A stretch of 17,824 nucleotides of DNA, taken from assembly GCA_035371485.1 (NCBI GenBank), contig DAOOWV010000021.1:1-17824 (forward strand). Direction: 5' to 3'. This document shows positions 16,298 through 17,824 of this stretch, one piece after another (within the stretch, counting starts at the first letter, position 1; each line of letters starts with the position of its first letter). The notes beneath the pieces are model-generated. The model had not been told where the DNA came from, did no database searches, and worked only from the letters and a program-made list of their open reading frames with translations. The stretch comes from DAOOWV01 sp035371485. GTDB taxonomy: Bacteria > Patescibacteriota > Dojkabacteria > JAFGLO01. The translations under genes and the position numbers were made by a program.

Positions 16298-16841
16298 ATA
16301 ACTTCTGTACGTCATTAAAATCTAATTCTACGGGTGTTTCTCTTCCAAAAATTGTAATAAGGATTTTAACTTTTCCTTTAGCAACATTAGCTTCTTTTAC
16401 ATTACCAATAAATCCATTAAAGTCTCCTTTGATAACCTTGATAGCATCACCTTCTTTAAATGTTTTTTGAAATGTTGCCTTTTTCTCTTGCTTGAATTGC
16501 ATCATATTTTCTACCTCTGGCTTGGTTAAAGGCATTGGCTTCTTACCAGCACTAATGAAACCTTTTACTCCTTCAATATTTCTTACCATCGAAAAAGTAT
16601 CTTTGTCCATTACCATGTTAATGAAAATGTAGCCAGGTAATAATCTTTCTTCCTTAATTTTTTGTTTGCCGTTACTGATAACTATCTTTTTCTGTATAGG
16701 TATAACAATTTCTTTAAATTTTCTTTCGAGAGAGAGTGCAGTTATCCTTTTTTCAATTTCTGCTTTAATTTTGTTCTCGAGTGATACAGCGGTACTAATT
16801 ACAAACCACTGATGACTTTTTACTGATTTTGTAGGTATCAT
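16296..16841 (-). CDS. nusG: Transcription elongation/antitermination factor NusG
   Basis: Binds the RNA polymerase clamp and couples transcription to translation and Rho. The frame is open further upstream, to a possible start at 16895 inside secE. The ATG at 16841 lies just after the secE stop and fits the family length (181 residues), so I choose it. The N-terminal NGN domain has QWFVISTAV, ERLLPGYIFINMVMD and MVRNIEGVKGFI; the C-terminal KOW domain has FKEGDAIKVIKGDFNGFIGNV and FGRETPVELDFNDVQKL. It is placed as usual between secE and rplK. The start is preceded by a U/A-rich stretch, with no Shine-Dalgarno. Confidence 0.95.
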   Translation of the reverse strand: MIPTKSVKSHQWFVISTAVSLENKIKAEIEKRITALSLERKFKEIVIPIQKKIVISNGKQKIKEERLLPGYIFINMVMDKDTFSMVRNIEGVKGFISAGKKPMPLTKPEVENMMQFKQEKKATFQKTFKEGDAIKVIKGDFNGFIGNVKEANVAKGKVKILITIFGRETPVELDFNDVQKL

Positions 16842-16845
16842 TTTT

Positions 16846-17037
16846 TTATAAAATATATTTATCTCTAATTTGGTAGAAAAGTATGTCCAATACAAGTATC
16901 AAAAGTATTATTATTACAGAAAAGATAATAATAAACGTTGTTGATTTTAACCATTGTTTGAACGTTGGCCATTGCATTGTTTTGACTTCTTGGAATATAT
17001 TTTTTATTCCAGAAAGAATTTTCTTATTCTTTTTCAT
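16846..17037 (-). CDS. secE: Preprotein translocase subunit SecE
   Basis: Small essential subunit of the SecYEG channel. The 63 residues include a basic N-terminus, the family motif EVKTMQWPT (about 17-25; family ExKKVxWPT), and one TM helix (about 33-55). Length matches the single-TM form of most bacteria. It is followed 4 nt later by nusG, the usual pairing. An excellent promoter lies directly upstream, with a predicted start at or within one base of the ATG, so the mRNA from it would be leaderless. The other transcript would come from the tRNA-Thr/rpmG/tRNA-Trp region. Confidence 0.95.
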   Translation of the reverse strand: MKKNKKILSGIKNIFQEVKTMQWPTFKQWLKSTTFIIIFSVIIILLILVLDILFYQIRDKYIL

Positions 17038-17044
17038 ATCGGCT

Positions 17045-17073
17045 ATTATATCAAAAAATACATCGGGTGTAAA
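17045..17073 (-). promoter_or_regulatory. Strong promoter between tRNA-Trp and secE
   Basis: On the minus strand: TTTACA (17073-17068), a 17-bp spacer, and consensus TATAAT (17050-17045) preceded by TGA, a perfect extended -10. The start is predicted at 17037-17038, the A of the secE ATG or one base before. The -35 box starts within two bases of the tRNA-Trp 3' end. Confidence 0.7.
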
Positions 17074-17074
17074 A

Positions 17075-17146
17075 CAGGCCCACTCTGACTTGAACAGAGA
17101 ACGGCGGTTTTGGAGACCACTGTTTTACCAATTAAACTATGGGCCC
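17075..17146 (-). tRNA. tRNA-Trp (anticodon CCA)
   Basis: A 72-nt cloverleaf. Acceptor GGGCCCA pairs with TGGGCCT (first pair G-U). The D arm is GTTT/AAAC with AATTGGTA, the anticodon arm GTGGT-CTCCAAA-ACCGC with CCA, and the T arm CTCTG-TTCAAGT-CAGAG. The discriminator base is G73, the bacterial tRNA-Trp identity base. CCA is not encoded. It sits 5 nt downstream of rpmG and just upstream of the secE promoter, as in many bacterial secE operons. Confidence 0.96.
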
Positions 17147-17151
17147 CTGAA

Positions 17152-17325
17152 TTATTTCTTAAGTTTGCTCTCCTTGTGTATTGTGTGCTTTTGGCAGAAT
17201 GGACAAAACTTTTTTATTTCCAAAGCATCTTTAATGTTTTTAGGATTTTTGGTTGTATTTGTCGTTACTCTTTTACATTCTGAACATTTCAATCCAATAA
17301 TAAGATTTTCTGCTTTACTTGCCAT
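17152..17325 (-). CDS. rpmG: 50S ribosomal protein L33, zinc-binding form
   Basis: 57 residues, MASKAENLIIGLKC to KESKLKK. It carries C14-x2-C17 and C41-x2-C44, the cysteine pairs of the zinc-binding (C+) form, with FCPFCQKHTIHKESKLKK as the typical L33 ending. It lies between tRNA-Thr and tRNA-Trp on the same strand, 5 nt from the latter, the usual place for rpmG near secE. The ATG follows A-rich sequence with no Shine-Dalgarno. Confidence 0.95.
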   Translation of the reverse strand: MASKAENLIIGLKCSECKRVTTNTTKNPKNIKDALEIKKFCPFCQKHTIHKESKLKK

Positions 17326-17357
17326 TGTTTTTTTTATTAATTTAATGATCTAGCAAA

Positions 17358-17430
17358 AGCTGAAACCGGGGATCGAACCCGGGACCCCACCCTTACCATG
17401 GGTGTGCTCTACCAACTGAGCTATTTCAGC
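17358..17430 (-). tRNA. tRNA-Thr (anticodon GGT)
   Basis: A 73-nt cloverleaf. Acceptor GCTGAAA/TTTCAGC, D arm GCTC-AGTTGGTA-GAGC, anticodon arm CACCC-ATGGTAA-GGGTG with GGT, T arm CCGGG-TTCGATC-CCCGG, discriminator U73. CCA is not encoded. It lies 24 nt downstream of the candidate structured RNA and 32 nt upstream of rpmG. Confidence 0.97.
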
Positions 17431-17454
17431 ATTTTAAAACTATTCTTAATGAAT

Positions 17455-17571
17455 GATGGGAGGCTTTTGTGCCCTAGCTAACAACGTGGGTTTCCTCAAT
17501 TCCAATCCGCAGATTGGAACGATTTTGGAATCCCAAATACTAGGGTGTTGGGACAAAAAATACCTCCCATC
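17455..17571 (-). ncRNA. Candidate rod-like structured RNA of unknown family
   Basis: The whole 117 nt folds into one long hairpin. Helices from outside in (plus-strand coordinates): 17455-17463 with 17563-17571 (GATGGGAGG/CCTCCCATC, 9 bp); 17465-17470 with 17553-17558; 17472-17477 with 17540-17545; 17487-17490 with 17532-17535; 17492-17495 with 17527-17530; and the tip 17500-17507 with 17512-17519 (8 bp perfect). Internal loops are mostly one-sided. On the minus strand the tip is C(UGCG)G, a cUNCGg tetraloop; on the plus strand it is not. A near-consensus promoter predicts a start at 17571, the base of the first helix. It lacks the SRP RNA GGAA tip and the AGCA/CAGG loop, and matches neither tRNA, 5S, tmRNA nor a T-box. 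6S-like function is possible but unsupported. A small inverted-repeat element is the main alternative. Confidence 0.6.
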
Positions 17572-17577
17572 AATTCG

Positions 17578-17606
17578 ATTATAACATGATGGATGTCATA
17601 GTTCAA
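17578..17606 (-). promoter_or_regulatory. Promoter of the structured RNA / tRNA-Thr / rpmG transcript
   Basis: On the minus strand: TTGAAC (17606-17601), a 17-bp spacer, and consensus TATAAT (17583-17578) preceded by TGT, a perfect extended -10. The seventh base after the -10 is G17571. An inverted repeat (AAC-ATGA-N6-TCAT-A-GTT, 17583-17603) fills the spacer and could be an operator. Confidence 0.75.
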
Positions 17607-17714
17607 TTAACCTCTTTATCGTACTATATCACGTTGCTCTTATTGGATTCAGTCAAATTTTCATTAAGTATAAAACTTAACAGAATTAATTGTTAGAAAG
17701 ACTCGATTAGAAGC
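17607..17714. other. Intergenic spacer between divergent promoters, no gene seen
   Basis: AT-rich DNA between the leftward promoter (17578-17606) and the rightward promoter (17715-17743). I see no ORF, tRNA or strong hairpin here. Confidence 0.4.
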
Positions 17715-17743
17715 TTGACATTTTTTTTAAAATTTAATATACT
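17715..17743 (+). promoter_or_regulatory. Near-consensus rightward promoter
   Basis: TTGACA (17715-17720, consensus), a 17-bp spacer and TATACT (17738-17743). Predicted start near 17750, pointing toward the partial ORF at the right edge. Confidence 0.7.
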
Positions 17744-17758
17744 TATTACGTACATGAA

Positions 17759-17824
17759 TTGAGTTTTAAAAAGTTGCGTAAACTGCCTGTTTTTTACAAG
17801 CTTTTAGTTTTTCCTGTTCTTATC
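17759..17824 (+). CDS. Start of a possible membrane or exported protein, cut by window end
   Basis: From TTG 17759 the frame is open to the edge: MSFKKLRKLPVFYKLLVFPVLI, reading TTG as Met. A basic start followed by a hydrophobic run resembles a signal peptide or first TM helix. There is no in-frame ATG or GTG between the upstream stop (17735) and this point, so TTG is the best start; the leader would be only about 9 nt. Only 22 codons are visible, so the call depends on promoter position and composition. Confidence 0.45.
   Translation, partial: MSFKKLRKLPVFYKLLVFPVLI

Noticed and set aside
16842..16895. Longer NusG starting at 16895 inside secE
   Set aside because: The added 18 residues do not look like NusG, and the ATG at 16841 right after the secE stop gives the family length.
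17455..17571. SRP (4.5S/ffs) RNA
   Set aside because: The size and rod shape fit, but the GGAA tip and the flanking AGCA/CAGG internal loop needed for Ffh binding are absent on both strands.
1..17824. CRISPR array, transposase, toxin-antitoxin or defence genes
   Set aside because: I looked for spaced direct repeats and for characteristic proteins in all frames and saw none.

Overview
This is an AT-rich bacterial window (roughly two thirds A+T by eye) that looks like a genome segment from a Candidate Phyla Radiation / Patescibacteria-type organism. That assignment is an inference. It rests on very tight gene packing, a compact valyl-tRNA synthetase, secreted proteins of unknown function, a divergent adenylate-kinase-like protein, a comEA/comEC DNA-uptake locus, and an almost complete lack of Shine-Dalgarno sequences before the start codons. 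TAA, TAG and TGA all serve as stops, so the code looks standard. The phylum cannot be fixed from this window alone.

Layout. 1-250 is the 3' end of a fibre- or adhesin-like gene. 317-5359 is a co-directional run: membrane-anchored cyclophilin, secreted FN3-like protein, valS and a GT2 glycosyltransferase. prfA (5380-6435, minus) converges on it. Back-to-back promoters at about 6464-6522 then serve prfA and a rightward pair: a membrane GT2 glycosyltransferase with a QxxRW motif, and def. A separate promoter drives a signal-peptide / single-TM protein with a long charged tail (8909-10333). A GC-rich hairpin at 10467-10502 separates it from two leftward genes, a Pro/Thr-rich small protein and an adenylate-kinase-like protein with extra N- and C-terminal segments. 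12418-15108 holds comEA, comEC (channel part) and a separate comEC metallo-beta-lactamase part, joined by ATGA-type overlaps.

15083-17571 (minus) is the translation/secretion cluster. In transcription order it reads candidate structured RNA, tRNA-Thr, rpmG, tRNA-Trp, secE, nusG, rplK, rplA. This resembles the classical tRNA-Thr-(tuf)-tRNA-Trp-secE-nusG-rplKA order, but tuf is absent and rplJL/rpoBC do not follow. Instead rplA runs into the converging comEC fragment. A second promoter sits between tRNA-Trp and secE and would give an almost leaderless secE mRNA. At the right edge a near-consensus promoter points rightward into an ORF cut by the window end.

The most interesting element is a rod-like, roughly 117-nt RNA candidate at 17455-17571 (minus). 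Its predicted transcription start coincides with the base of its closing helix, and it is capped on that strand by a cUNCGg tetraloop. I do not recognise its family.
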